DNA from: Podospora pseudoanserina
Taxonomy: Eukaryota > Ascomycota > Sordariomycetes > Sordariales > Podosporaceae
Reading direction: 5' to 3'
Assembly (NCBI RefSeq): GCF_035222485.1
Contig: NC_085921.1
Coordinates: forward strand, 1,984,001 to 2,048,000
Length of the DNA: 64,000 bases
The notes beneath the pieces are model-generated. The model was not told the DNA's origin and did no database searches. It worked only from the letters and a program-made list of their open reading frames with translations. This document shows, in pieces, positions 22,783 to 33,693 of this stretch. Both the position numbers and the translations under genes were made by a program. The first letter of the stretch is position 1. Each line of letters begins with the position of its first letter.

Positions 22783-25273
22783 CTAAGCCGAATCTTGAGG
22801 GTTACCAGGTCTGTCGCGGTCCATTCTCGCTGGCGGATTAACTACTGTCGGGCCCATAACTTGGTTAGGAGAGCTAGTGGATGGCGAGGGGCTCGGTCCA
22901 GCAACTTGAGCTTGCTGAGCAGACAATGTCACAACGTCGTGGTCTATTGATAGGCCGTGGTGAAGAGTTGGAGGATGTTGGGGTGCCATGTGACCGTTTT
23001 GTAACGGAACCGACTGGGGTAGGTAAGGCGGGTGGCCCCCTACATAGTTAAAAGGATGAAGTGTTGGAGCGAGCGGCGGGGGAGGCGGTGGTTGTTGATG
23101 GGTTGGGTTAGGTGGAGCAGCATCGGCCATATCATCATCCTCCGGGTCGTCGTCCACGACATCGACCTCCGTCTCGTCGGCATCGCCATTGTTGGCCTGA
23201 ATGACCTCGCCGGTTGGAGTGTCTCGGCCAGCCCCGTTAACACCGCCGGCTGATTCTCCAAGTCCAAGGTCGGCAAATGTCTGTTCCTGGTTCAGATATT
23301 TGCGGAGGTTGACAACGCCTTGACCTGAGAACACGCAAAAGACATCGCGTTGGTGTTGGGTAAACCCTATAATAACCGTGTTAGCCACCGATGTGCATTG
23401 ATAGAGCGAAAAGCTTACCTTGAGGAGGCTCACGAGAAAATACCTCCAAGTCATCTCTCAAGAAGGCAGCCACGCCTGTGAGACTGAGATGGGTGAGTCG
23501 CGGACAGCACTTAAGCAGCCGCAAGATTCCCTACGCATCTTAGTCAGCAAAATCCAGACCTGCAACGGCGAAAAAAGCTGTAAAATTAATACCTTCAAAG
23601 TAAGATTTGTGCAGTAGCTCAGATGAACGCGTTCCAAGCTGCTGTGGCTCATGCTGACATACTCGTTGGGGATGACATTTCCATGCGCGTCCTTTCGTAA
23701 GCGTGCTCGCCTGTTGGCATTCGCAAGAGCGATAACACTTGCATCTGTGATCTGGGCACATTTGACGAGACCAATTCTCTTCAACTTGGGCAAGGTGGCC
23801 AGCTTCATCACCGAGTCGTCCGTCAGGTGGGTGCAGCAACCAAGATCAATATAGCGAATGCGATTGCACTCGGCAACAAGCTTCTTAACGGCCTCGTCCG
23901 TGATCTGGTGGCAATGGCCCAAATGGAGGAAATGCAGGTTCTTCCCCAGACCAGCAATGGCATACAGAGCTTCGTCTGTGAGCTGGCGGCACTTGGCAAA
24001 GACCAGGTTCCGGAGTCGAGGCGCGACTTCAATAATCTTTTGCACGGCCCGATCCGTCAATTTGTCACAAGATGTCAGATCCAGGATGCGCAGGTTCTCA
24101 AACGTCCTGTTCGGCAATGATAAGAAAGCATTGTCGTCAATCATCTCGCAGTTGGCCAGTCGAAGTTCACGGAGAGCCTGTCCCTTCTCAATAAGTGCTG
24201 TAACAGGCTCGTTGCCAATCAACTTGCATTGGTGGAGATCAATCTCGAGAATGTTGGGACAGTGCTCGGCAAAGGCAAGGACGGCTTGGTTGGTCAGTTG
24301 TTGGCAGTCATTCAATTTGAGCTATGAGACGACCAGTTAGCATATCTAGACACAGAGTACAATATGAAAGCAAATACGTCGAGGCTTGCAAACTCACCCT
24401 CTTCAAAAACCTGCAGTTCTCGGCAAGAGTAATCATGCTCTCTGGAGAGACCTTGTGGCATCCACTGATGTTGAGACCCTGGAGTCGCTTGCAGTACTGG
24501 GCAATAGCATAGATCGAAGCCTCCGTAATTTGGCTGTCGTTGGAAACATCAAGTGCCAACAAGTGATCATTGTTAGTGATCAATGGGATGAGGCCAGTGT
24601 CGGTGATCTTGCCGCAGTTTGTGAGGGTGAGGCGTTCGACACGGGTGCACGAGGCAAGAGGAACAACACTGCCATCACTGACGGTGTCGTGCAGACACGC
24701 AAGGTTGAGGCGCTTGATGAACTCCCTGTAGGGAAAAGCCGGAGCCTCTGTGCTGAGAGTGTTGCAAATCTGAACGTGCTTGTCCCATGTCGTGCACGAT
24801 GGACGATGCCACAAAATGTCAACCGCATTGCGAGCCCATCTCCTACATGTCAACATGACGTGGAAGACATCAGATAGACTGTTGAGCTTGGCAAAGATGG
24901 CGATCAAGATCTCGTTTGGCAGCCGGTTGATGGGCGGAAGGCAGTCCTCATCGTTAACCTGCATGTCCTGGAGATTTGGTACGCCGAGAGAGGACTGTGA
25001 ATCATTTGCGCCGAGGAAGAAATCGGATTCCTCATTGTCACCGCCGGGCGCTGGCGAGCTGCTGGATGAAGTGGAGCGGGCATCGTCTTGTGCGTCAACG
25101 GCAAGGTTGATGAGTTCAGGCTGGGCGGACTGTTGTTGTTGTCGGGTGAGCTGGTCGGGTACTGCTGCTGCTGGCTCGGCGACGGTGCTGCTCGGAGTGT
25201 GGTTGGAAATGATTGCGCCTCTGTCGGCGATGATATCGAGGGACGCGCGCTGTCTCATGGTTGCTAAAGTCAT
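22783..25273 (-). CDS. grr1: F-box/LRR protein Grr1 (SCF ubiquitin ligase substrate receptor)
   Basis: Exons 24398-25273, 23593-24321, 23419-23530 and 22783-23366 give 766 residues. An N-terminal disordered region with a Gln run is followed by an F-box at about 116-160 (PPINRLPNEILIAIFAKL). Then come about a dozen Cys-containing leucine-rich repeats, each of the form L..L.LS.C..ITD.. or close to it. Intron 3 removal (23531-23592) restores the last repeat (CCPRLTHLSLTGV); the next splice restores GFTQHQRDVFCVFSG, a block I associate with fungal Grr1/GrrA. In yeast SCF-Grr1 links nutrient sensing to the destruction of cyclins and regulators; in Aspergillus GrrA is needed for ascospore formation. 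The Skp1-binding role is supported by the F-box; the substrates here are unknown. The C-terminus is Pro-rich and disordered. Confidence 0.95.
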
Positions 25274-27404
25274 TGTCGACTCCCGCGGCGCAAAGGGCGG
25301 GTTCGGTGGGAAGTTAAGCAGAGGGAAGGACGGTGACTGTCACTGAGGGGAGGCGACCCGACCGTAAATGTGGAGTGCTTGTTGGTGCGCTGCCAGCCGT
25401 CAATTGTCAGCAGGGGGCCCAGGCTGTGATGAGGGGACCCGGCCCAAAATAGCCTTGGTCTGTGGGTCCAATGACGGTCGGAATCTCAAGCGGTTGAGGG
25501 CGACAAAGATAGATACCTCCAGCTATCTGTGGGTAATGGAAAAACAAAAAGACCTAGGAGGCAGCGCAACAGGTGTTCGATATTTGAGATGGAGGGTTTG
25601 TCTGGGTCGGCAGGAGGAGGTGGTGAGATAATAGGGGGGGGGCGGTGGTTCTACAGGAAGGTGAGTTTGAATGACAGCGTGGGCGATGACGGTGGCAGGG
25701 AAAGATGCCGTGATAGGACACAATAAAGAGGGAAAGGCCTGAAGCCAGTCGCTATTGTGAAATGCCACCCAAGAGTTTTTACCTAAGAAGGTGGGCTTTC
25801 TGACAAACTTGACACTTGGGAAGCAAAGTCTGACAAAGATGTAGTGCTTCATGCCTTCTCTATTCCCATTTCCCATTGCTGTCACTTTAGGACTTCCACT
25901 CACACATTCAACAGTTGCCCTGCTGCGGACGGGCTGCTCGAGGGAGTGTGTGAACAAGGCAACCTACCTACATGGGGCGCAACCTACCGACCTTAGGGTG
26001 GGGTTATTGGCTGCCCAGAGGTCACACTTGTCGGGCACTTGCGGTGGTTTCTTTATTGTTCAAAATCAAACCTCGATTTCCATCTGAAATTCCATGCTAC
26101 GCCAAGTAACTTTGTGATGATTACTAGGAAGCTGATCGATGGCAGTATGGAGCATTCATCAAGCGACAGGTGGTAGTGTCAGTACTAACGTCCCACCTGC
26201 AGGCCTGATGCAGTGAATGAAGTACCAGATGCGGCACCTGAGACAACAACCTCAATTCGCCGCCTGTGTGCTTGGGTACCATAGAAAATAGCTGAGGTGG
26301 CAGGTCCTGTCCAACTCGTTCCAGTGACCATGCTAGCCACGCCAATGTCGAATAGATCATGGACACGGCTGTGGCAACCCTTCCAGCGGCGTCTCGTGCG
26401 TAGAGTCACGAGGAAAGCGGCAGATTCCCAGGAGGGCGTACATCTTGACGAGGGAGCTTCCATGGAAGGAAAGCTGGGCTGCGAATATCGGCAAAATGAT
26501 AGCAAGTGTTATACGAAGACTCCAGCTGGGCAACCTCCAGCGCCACCACCGGATCTACCTCATCGGGGTCTCGGGAGCTAGCCAGTAACCCAATCTCTGG
26601 GCCATGGAAGGACGCGATAGCTTTCGGGTAGTCGGGTATCTTAAGGTGGTCAGGCTGTCTGAGATGCCACCTCGATATCGGTTTTCAGAGAGACACTACG
26701 CGCGGCCAGTCATTTGGGCCCGCCGCATGGCATTCCCTTCAACTTGAGAAACACAGCACCGCAACATCACAGATTCCCAGCATGCACGTCTATTCGTTCA
26801 TGACGTGCGCATGGGCGCTTAAGCATTCGGCTGCAGTAACCAGTCAAAGCAAACAGTCAGCATGTCAAGATCCTGGAGATAGTTGGCGCCCCTCGTCCAA
26901 ATGATGTGGTTTGCTGAGAAACATGGGACGCCACGTGCAATGATATGTGTGACCTCATCCTTCAGCTGCAGGGCAACATCCCATAGGCGGGAAGCTTCCT
27001 TCGTAACACAGGGCTAGGCGGCCATGTTGGTCTCAAGTTGGCCGGTGTGTCTGGCCTCTTTGATTCGAACTTGAAGTCGTTTTATTTTGAGATTCAGAAA
27101 AGTTGAAGTCAAAGTCCACCTTTTTTTGAGGATCACCACGCTAGAAATGTTCCAATGGGCATAGCGTCGTGATTCTTGAACCAAGACGCCATGGTTCGGC
27201 AGACGACCCACTTTGATGACGGGCCCCAGGCACCATGATGTCAAATTGACCCCGGGGACGAACGCCAAGCTCCAAACTCCGAATTGACATCCATCTCCCA
27301 CAAGGAACATCGAACGGACGACCAGCCGACGAACGACTGCACGCAGGGGAGATCACCACAACAACAATACGGCTGCAACTGTAACAGCATCTTATACACA
27401 CACA
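25274..27404. other. Divergent gene-free region, grr1 / aim18
   Basis: About 2.1 kb. It should hold the promoters of both flanking genes. Several minus-strand frames at 26120-26560 include a hydrophobic stretch, but stops interrupt them and no intron set joins them, so I make no gene call. Confidence 0.45.
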
Positions 27405-28595
27405 ATGCTCCGGCAGCCCCTCCTCTGGCAGGCAGCCCGCACCGCAGCCCGGCCCTCCTCCGCCATCCCCTCCCTCAGACCTCACATCCAGCGCCGAACC
27501 CTCCTCTCCAAGCGCTCCTTCCGCCAAACCGGCACCCGCGCCGTCGAGAACCTCAACCTTCGCAACATCGCCCAGTCCTCAGCCGATTACCACCGCAACA
27601 AGCAAATCTTCCTCTCCTGCGGTATCGTCGCCGGCATCGTCTCCTTCATCTACGTCTCCTACCGCATTGTCCTCGAGATCAAGAAAAACCCGATACAAGC
27701 CGACGCCGACCCATCCAACCCCCTCTCCGACCCCAACGCCCCCAACAGGAAAATAATCGTCCACGATGAAAACGGGAATGAAATCGTGCCCACAGGCCAC
27801 AGCGTCGTCCCTAGCTTTCCGCGGACAATCTCGTTGCCTTCTTTTACCGGACCGTTAGACGCTACTGAGCCTGTTCAACCTGGGACAATCACCACCGCTG
27901 CTGCCCCAGAGACGGAGTATACCCTTGTTGGTCTGGGAACCAGAACAGTCACCTTCATCGGGATTTCCGTCTACGTGGTAGGCTTTTACATCGCAACCGC
28001 AGACATTGCAGCTTTGCAATCCGCCCTTGTCAAAAAGGTCAACCCTATTGCTACCACCCTCGTCCCTGGAGAGCGGGATCAGTTGAGGAATGAACTCCTC
28101 GACCCAGCCGAAGGCGCCAAGTTATGGGATGAGCTCTTGTCTCACAACATTCCCGCCCGTACCGCCTTCCGCGTCATCCCCGTTCGCGACACTGACTTCC
28201 ACCACTTGCGAGATGGGTTCGTCAACGCCATCAAGACTCGCGGACCAGAATTATCCGGGAAGGGGGTGGATGATGAGGCGTTTGGGGAGGCGATGAAGCA
28301 GTTTAGGGCTGTGTTCAACAGGGGCAAGGTACCAAAGGCCAAGGAGTTGATTCTGGCCAGAGATGACAAGGGCCATCTCAGTATTGCCTTTGATGGGGGC
28401 AAGAAGTCTGGTGGCAGGCAGTTGATTGGGGTTGTGCCGGATGAGAGGGTTTCGAGGGCGTTGTGGTTGAACTATCTGGCCGGTAAGCAGGTTGCTAGTG
28501 AGCCGGCGAGGAAGAGTATTGTTGAGGGCATCATGGAGTTTGTAGAAAGGCCGGTGGGGACAGTTGCTAGTATGGTCGTGCCGCTCGCTAGGTGA
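27405..28595 (+). CDS. aim18: Mitochondrial Aim18-like protein, chalcone-isomerase fold
   Basis: A single exon gives 396 residues. The N-terminus is Arg- and Ser-rich without acids (first 45 residues), a typical matrix-targeting sequence. A membrane helix follows at about 68-90 (IFLSCGIVAGIVSFIYVSY). After a linker comes the chalcone-isomerase-like domain (about 175-390) with YTLVGLGTRTVTFIGISVYVVGFYIA and a C-terminal GRQLIGVVPDERVSRALWLNYL. Yeast Aim18 sits in the inner membrane facing the intermembrane space and, with its paralogue Aim46, is reported to bind haem instead of acting as an isomerase. Haem binding here is inference. The start ATG is in a CACAATGCT context. It converges on the glutaredoxin gene. 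Confidence 0.9.
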   Translation: MLRQPLLWQAARTAARPSSAIPSLRPHIQRRTLLSKRSFRQTGTRAVENLNLRNIAQSSADYHRNKQIFLSCGIVAGIVSFIYVSYRIVLEIKKNPIQADADPSNPLSDPNAPNRKIIVHDENGNEIVPTGHSVVPSFPRTISLPSFTGPLDATEPVQPGTITTAAAPETEYTLVGLGTRTVTFIGISVYVVGFYIATADIAALQSALVKKVNPIATTLVPGERDQLRNELLDPAEGAKLWDELLSHNIPARTAFRVIPVRDTDFHHLRDGFVNAIKTRGPELSGKGVDDEAFGEAMKQFRAVFNRGKVPKAKELILARDDKGHLSIAFDGGKKSGGRQLIGVVPDERVSRALWLNYLAGKQVASEPARKSIVEGIMEFVERPVGTVASMVVPLAR

Positions 28596-28901
28596 AAATC
28601 TTTGGTTCAGGTGAGGAAATGGATCTTCTGCCTTTCGCTAGGTAAGACACCGGAGTGGCTTGGCAAAAGATGTTTTGAAGAAAATCAGGCGCGAACTGTA
28701 TTGATAATAGCCAATGTTTACAAAGATTTCAAAAAATGACAACCAACATGACATCCCATTTTCCAAGCATTGTTATGTTAAGTGCAACGCAAAAAAGAAA
28801 GCGTGCTTCGCTTGCTAATATCCCATAATCTTGAATGTTGGTTGAGCCTTTGACCGTGGGTATCCCATCTCTTCCCTTCTGATTCCTCACTCTCTCTCCA
28901 T
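28596..28901. other. Convergent 3' region, aim18 / glutaredoxin
   Basis: A 306-base gap between two stop codons, with A/T-rich words suited to polyadenylation. No gene seen. Confidence 0.4.
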
Positions 28902-29367
28902 TTAGAGAGCACCAGCCTCCTTCAACAACTCCTCAAGCTTCTTGCCGTCCTTGCCCTTGCTGGCCACGGCCTCGAGATCGCTGTTGCCACCAATGTGCTG
29001 CTTGTTGATGAAAATGTTTGGCACCGTCCTCTGGCCGGTGATCTTGGCGAGCGCGGCCTGGATGTCGTCGCCGTCGTCCTCCTGGTTGAGCTCGATGGCC
29101 TTGTACTTGGCGTTGTAGGAGTCGAGGAGGCGCTTGGTGTTGTTGCAGTAGGGGCAGTAGGACTTGCTAAAGACCACTGTTTTTTTGCGCGCAATACATC
29201 CATGGTTAACAATCTATTATCAACGGCAAGGGTTAGGGGCGCATAGAGAGGGGCAACTACGTACTGACAGCATTGTCATCGATCAACTGCTGGGCTTTCT
29301 TCTGGGCGGCGTCCATGGTTGCTGGTGAGGTTGCTGAGGAGAAGAATCTGCGAAAGAAGAAGGACAT
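28902..29367 (-). CDS. Dithiol glutaredoxin with two in-frame starts
   Basis: Exon 1 (29265-29367) and exon 2 (28902-29176), joined over an 88-nt intron with donor GTACGT, encode 125 residues from the upstream ATG or 108 from the ATG at 29316. The fold shows SKSYCPYC (active-site Cys pair), TVPNIFI with the cis-Pro, and GGNSDLEAV, the glutathione-binding block of class I glutaredoxins. It reduces glutathione mixed disulphides using glutathione. The 17-residue extension MSFFFRRFFSSATSPAT is rich in Arg, Phe and Ser with no acidic residue and looks like a mitochondrial presequence; the short form would be cytosolic. Yeast Grx2 is known to make two forms this way. Confidence 0.92.
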
Positions 29368-31449
29368 GGAAAGACAAAGTGCGGGGAACTCTCGAGTTAA
29401 GAAGAGGTCTTGGAAACAGAGAGAGGGGGGTGTTGGTGGGTTTTTTTTTTAAAAAAAAAAAAAAAGGCTGAAATGGGATATGCAATCAAGAGAGGCAGCT
29501 GTTTTGGAATGGAGGGGACGAACGGTACAAAAAAAGCGGTTGCGACAATGGATTGTAGACTCGCAAACTACTACAGAGTAGGGACTGTAGAATCTCCACA
29601 TACTACCCCGGGATATTAGATGGCGGGATGATGGAGCGGATCGGACGGATTTGTCAACCTTCCTTGTCTTGAAACTGCTCAGACATTCTGTAGTATGGGG
29701 TTGATTGCTCATGATATGGACCTTATGCTATTCCAGCAAATATGCTACGTATCCTAGATAAGAAGTATTTGGAATTGCCGATGGGTTTTGCAGAGAGGCT
29801 TTCTTTATTCGACGTCTCGCAATTTGAGATCCGTGCTTCCGCTTGGGATTGCGACGAGGGCAGCCCCGATTTCCAATGACGCAAGTGATCTGTGCGTAAG
29901 CGATAAGATAAGTCTGTTGAGATCAACCCCACCTTGGGATCTCTCAACGTCAACGATGAAATGGGCACATGAGGACATGTGAAACATCAAGCTGAGAAGT
30001 GCCTGCTTGGTTCTGGGAATAGATTCGTTATGGAATTTCTCCGAGCAGCAGCCTGATCACAGCGGGGACGGTAAACAAATATCTCAGTCCTCCCCTCGTG
30101 GTATTACTCACACAAAAGCGGATACACACCACTGAGGCTCTGCTCTGTCCGACACAAACCGGGCTAGAAGCCATCATGCGTCGTTCACAGCCTACTTTGC
30201 CCACTTCACTTGTTACGCTGACATGAGCCAAGAGCTACTAACAAGACCGCAGCCTATGTAGCCAGTCGTGTCTACGAGTTGAGGCTATTCACGACGTCTG
30301 TTTCTCTTACCAAGTGGAACGACGCTGGTGGACTTGGCCTGCATGACCTCACTTTGTTTCTGAGGCATGGTTGTGATTGCCTAATCGATTGCGCCGTTGC
30401 GGGAGGCGCAAGCAACCCCACGGGGGGGCAAAACCATCTGGTTGAGCCAACGCAAGTAATATCACGAATGATCGCTGCCGTTGGATATCGTGGTGGACTT
30501 TGAACCAGTCGGCAGCCCACAGCGGCTGAGCGGATCAACGATGCCGGCGATCTCCATGAGGCCGTAACTACCTTGAGTGACTAGGATAATCGTCGTCCCC
30601 GTGTTGAAGCCGGGACACAAGCCCTCGTGATGATGTGCCCATCCCGTCATTCACCTCCACGATGGAGTCGTCGGGCACCGATGGAGATCGGTTCTGCCGG
30701 TTTTGTTGTGAGGCCATCAATGGTTCCAAGAGTTCGCCTTGTGTTTGGGTGTCGACGGCAGCTTGCAGCGGTTGCCTGCGTCGATTCGGTGAATTTCCAG
30801 CAGAAACCGCATGTTGTTGGGAGTGGGAGTTCATGACCGATGAACAACACAATGAATGAATTGTTCCCTGACAAGACAGAGTCCCTACGAGCAAATGGCA
30901 AGCCCACAGTGGCGCGGAAAGTGGGGTCAAGTGTTCTCGGAGGCGGGGTCAGACCGCCGGGTTCTCCAGAAAATTGGAACAGCGAGCAAGCGAACTCCTG
31001 CCTGGGACCCTTGCAGCCTCGAAATGACCCATCCCATCAGACCCCCGACCAAGGGTTCAAAGCATCGGACGACAGAGAGGACAACACACCTTGTCCCTTT
31101 CCATCCGTGATCATCGTGAGAAACGTCCAATTCTGCCAAAACTGGAAGTTTGAAAATTGCCGTGCAAGGACAACGCAACTCTTGTGCCATCCCTTCCAAA
31201 GGCGACCATCTCCAGCTGCCCAGCCTCGGTCGCACTCATTGGCCCTGCAATCTTTTCGGCCCCGATTGATGCGTTCTCTAGCTGGAACACATCCATTCGA
31301 AGCCATCGTCAACTCCGCGAAGCCCGTCCCTTAGCGTCGTTCCCTCTACTGGTATAACTGACCACGGTCCACCCTCTCGTTCCTGTTTTCCTCTTCTCTT
31401 CCCAGCAGGTCGACGGCACATTGTCGTAGGACCACCCTCAGTCGTCAAC
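29368..31449. other. Gene-free region, glutaredoxin / BAG gene
   Basis: About 2.1 kb. Two overlapping antisense frames at 30568-30930 deserve mention. On the plus strand an ATG at 30662 opens a 65-residue Cys-rich peptide (FCRFCCEAINGS, then CSGC) ending at 30859. On the minus strand a Gln/Ser-rich 120-residue frame runs 30930-30568. Neither has a recognised domain, and at most one is real. Confidence 0.35.
29441..29465. repeat. T10-A15 homopolymer palindrome
   Basis: Ten T followed by fifteen A, upstream of the glutaredoxin gene. Poly(dA:dT) tracts exclude nucleosomes in fungal promoters; the exact length may also be an assembly uncertainty. Confidence 0.8.
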
Positions 31450-32802
31450 GTGGCTACCGGTCAAGGAGTATTGGCATCCTCGGGTGCCTTCGCAACCAAT
31501 CTTGCCAATAATATCACGGCAGTCCTGCAGAAGCTTCCGCCCTCTCTGCAAGCATACCTGGACACCACGGTCGACCACTTGTCTGGTGCCACCGACTTCC
31601 TCCAATCAAGCACGGGTCTTTCTCCGACCACCCTCTACACCGCAATCGCTACGGTTGTTCTCCTCGGCGCCATTCCAGCCGTTGCAGCGGGCAACAAGAA
31701 GAACGGCATCATGCGTCGCTACGGTTTCTCCAGTCGCCCAAGCCTCTCTCCTTTTAGCTCCAGCCTCGGCCATGGCGGCGTCCCCAACGTCACCGACGAG
31801 GACTTCAGCTACATCACCTCGCAGGATCTTCAGGACCAAGGCGTAGACGTCCCTAGCCGTTCCTATGCCCCTCCATCACAGTACTACGACGTCTACTCCT
31901 CCTCTGCCCCGTCCCAGGCTTACTTGCGTAACAAGCCTGAAGACGATGTTATGCTGGTCAAGTACCAGGGCATCACCTACCCGGAGCACTTTCCCGCCTA
32001 CTGCATCGGCGACGGAAAATTGCTTGTCAGCGATGTGCGGGAGCGTGTGCGGATGATCATGGACCTCACAGATCGCCAGGCAAAGCGTGTCAAGCTCTAC
32101 TACAAGGGACGCCGGCTGAGAGATGCCGACGCTCCTGTAAGGGGATATGGTGTCAAGAACAACAGCGAGGTCCTTATGGTCTTGGATGATTCAGGTCAGG
32201 CAAGCAGCGAGGACAGCAACGAGGAGTTGGTTGTTGTCGGCCGCAACAAGTACGAAGGCCAAGTGATCAGGAATGGGCGCGAGAAGAGTCACCGATATGC
32301 CCCTTCCTCGCCGAGGACAAGCCGGAGGGATGGCTTCGGGGGACGCAGCCCTCGGGAGACCACATCATCTTTCGGCAGCCTCGACATTCCGGCCGATGAT
32401 GGCAGAGGCTACAGACGGGCCAAGTCCAGGGTTCGGACCCAGTCTCCCTCGGGATCGGCCCTGTCCACTGCCAGCGCCCCCAACCTTCCTTCTATTTCAC
32501 CTCCCCCTATGGGCAAGCCTGGCGGTCCTATTCAGCGACTTAACAACCTCGCCCTTCATTTTGAGACGACACTTCTTCCCTTGTGCATCGACTTTATGGC
32601 ACGGCCACCCCCGGACGCCGGTGAAAGAGAAAAGGAGCACAGGAAGATTTCGGAGACGATTATGCAGCAGGTGATTCTCAAGCTCGACGAGGTCGATACC
32701 TCGACAGAAGATGGAGCCAGAGCTAGAAGAAAGGAGTTGGTCAAGTATGTCCAGGACATCTTAAAGCTCGTTGATGATGTCAAGGCGAAGGGAAGGGTAT
32801 AA
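31450..32802 (+). CDS. BAG-domain co-chaperone with membrane helix and ubiquitin-like region
   Basis: The frame is a single exon of 450 residues if read from GTG at 31450. Order: an N-terminal amphipathic stretch (about 1-55), a membrane helix at about 59-82 (LYTAIATVVLLGAIPAVAA), a ubiquitin-like region near 165-245 (VKLYYKGRRLRDADAPVRGYGVKNNSEVLMV), a Ser/Arg-rich disordered segment, and a C-terminal BAG domain at about 360-448. BAG domains bind the Hsp70 nucleotide-binding domain and act as nucleotide exchange factors; yeast Snl1 is an ER-membrane relative. The start is odd: the family-like N-terminus lies before any in-frame ATG, and the codon in the Kozak-like context (TCAAC-GTG-GCTACC) is GTG. 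The next in-frame ATG (31711) would remove the membrane helix. A GTG start, an unseen upstream exon, or a sequence error are all possible. Confidence 0.85.
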   Translation: MATGQGVLASSGAFATNLANNITAVLQKLPPSLQAYLDTTVDHLSGATDFLQSSTGLSPTTLYTAIATVVLLGAIPAVAAGNKKNGIMRRYGFSSRPSLSPFSSSLGHGGVPNVTDEDFSYITSQDLQDQGVDVPSRSYAPPSQYYDVYSSSAPSQAYLRNKPEDDVMLVKYQGITYPEHFPAYCIGDGKLLVSDVRERVRMIMDLTDRQAKRVKLYYKGRRLRDADAPVRGYGVKNNSEVLMVLDDSGQASSEDSNEELVVVGRNKYEGQVIRNGREKSHRYAPSSPRTSRRDGFGGRSPRETTSSFGSLDIPADDGRGYRRAKSRVRTQSPSGSALSTASAPNLPSISPPPMGKPGGPIQRLNNLALHFETTLLPLCIDFMARPPPDAGEREKEHRKISETIMQQVILKLDEVDTSTEDGARARRKELVKYVQDILKLVDDVKAKGRV

Positions 32803-33693
32803 CATTCGGCCTCCTTCGTCAAGTTATAGGAGTGCCTTGACATAGTTTGAGGGATTTTCCCCGCACGTTTGGTAGCCAGGATACTGGCTTTTTATTTTTA
32901 TTTTTTTTTACTGGTTTTAATGGGTTAGCATCGTCCTTTCATATTCACTCAGCATCGGACGTGCGGTAGCGGAAACATTGATACGCCAGGCCGTGTATTC
33001 AGGAGGAATAAGGCCATGGATTTTGGAAGCGTCTGAAATTACCGTGGTCATATCGGGCTACACAACAAGAAGGGAATTTGCTTCTCATCTTTTGCCATCA
33101 AAGGGGGAAATGCCATGGTTGGCATCATGGATCGCGGGCATGAGCGACCTCAACAGAAGTACGAGAGTACTACAAAAACAAACTTGAAAAACCAGTCAAA
33201 TAAAAATATGATTTCTTCTCGTTTACATGTGCAAATCCGCCTTCATTACGATGTCCCACTGCATGCATTGAGTAGATCTGTCTACCTCGAGTATAGCTTA
33301 CTCCTGGTGAAATGCCGTTATCAGTTATCGTTGTTTGCCTGGAGAGCAAGCTGCTGCCGGACAGCTGGTGGAGCCTGTCACGGTGCAGGAACCTTGATAG
33401 GTGGGCCCCCACTCAAGCTCTGCCCGGTAGGTCTAACCCTACCTTTGGCCTGAGGCCACAACTCCCACTCGCTTGCGGCGTCCCCACCTATCCCACTTTC
33501 GGCCTAGCGCATCTGGCTGGCCTTCACTGGCACACGGCCAATTTTCAGCACACACAAAAAAGTCGTAGACCGACCATCAACCATCGCGCAGGGTAAGGAA
33601 CAGCCAGACTACGCAGCATTTTGATCGGCTGGAGTTTGACTGATCAATTCTTTTTCTTTAGTTTCCTTCCTTTCCCCAGTCACTTGCGGAAAG
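32803..33693. other. Intergenic, BAG gene / rpl16
   Basis: No gene seen. A T-rich tract at 32891-32910 suits the BAG gene 3' end. A pyrimidine-rich leader (33640-33690) precedes the ribosomal protein start, as usual for such genes. Confidence 0.45.

Noticed and set aside
26124-26560. Minus-strand frames with a hydrophobic stretch, possible membrane protein
   Set aside because: Stops interrupt each frame, and no set of introns joins them; no family pattern recognised.
30568-30930. Overlapping Cys-rich (+) and Gln/Ser-rich (-) small frames
   Set aside because: There is no domain, splice or promoter support, and the two are antisense to each other. Noted in the region entry only.
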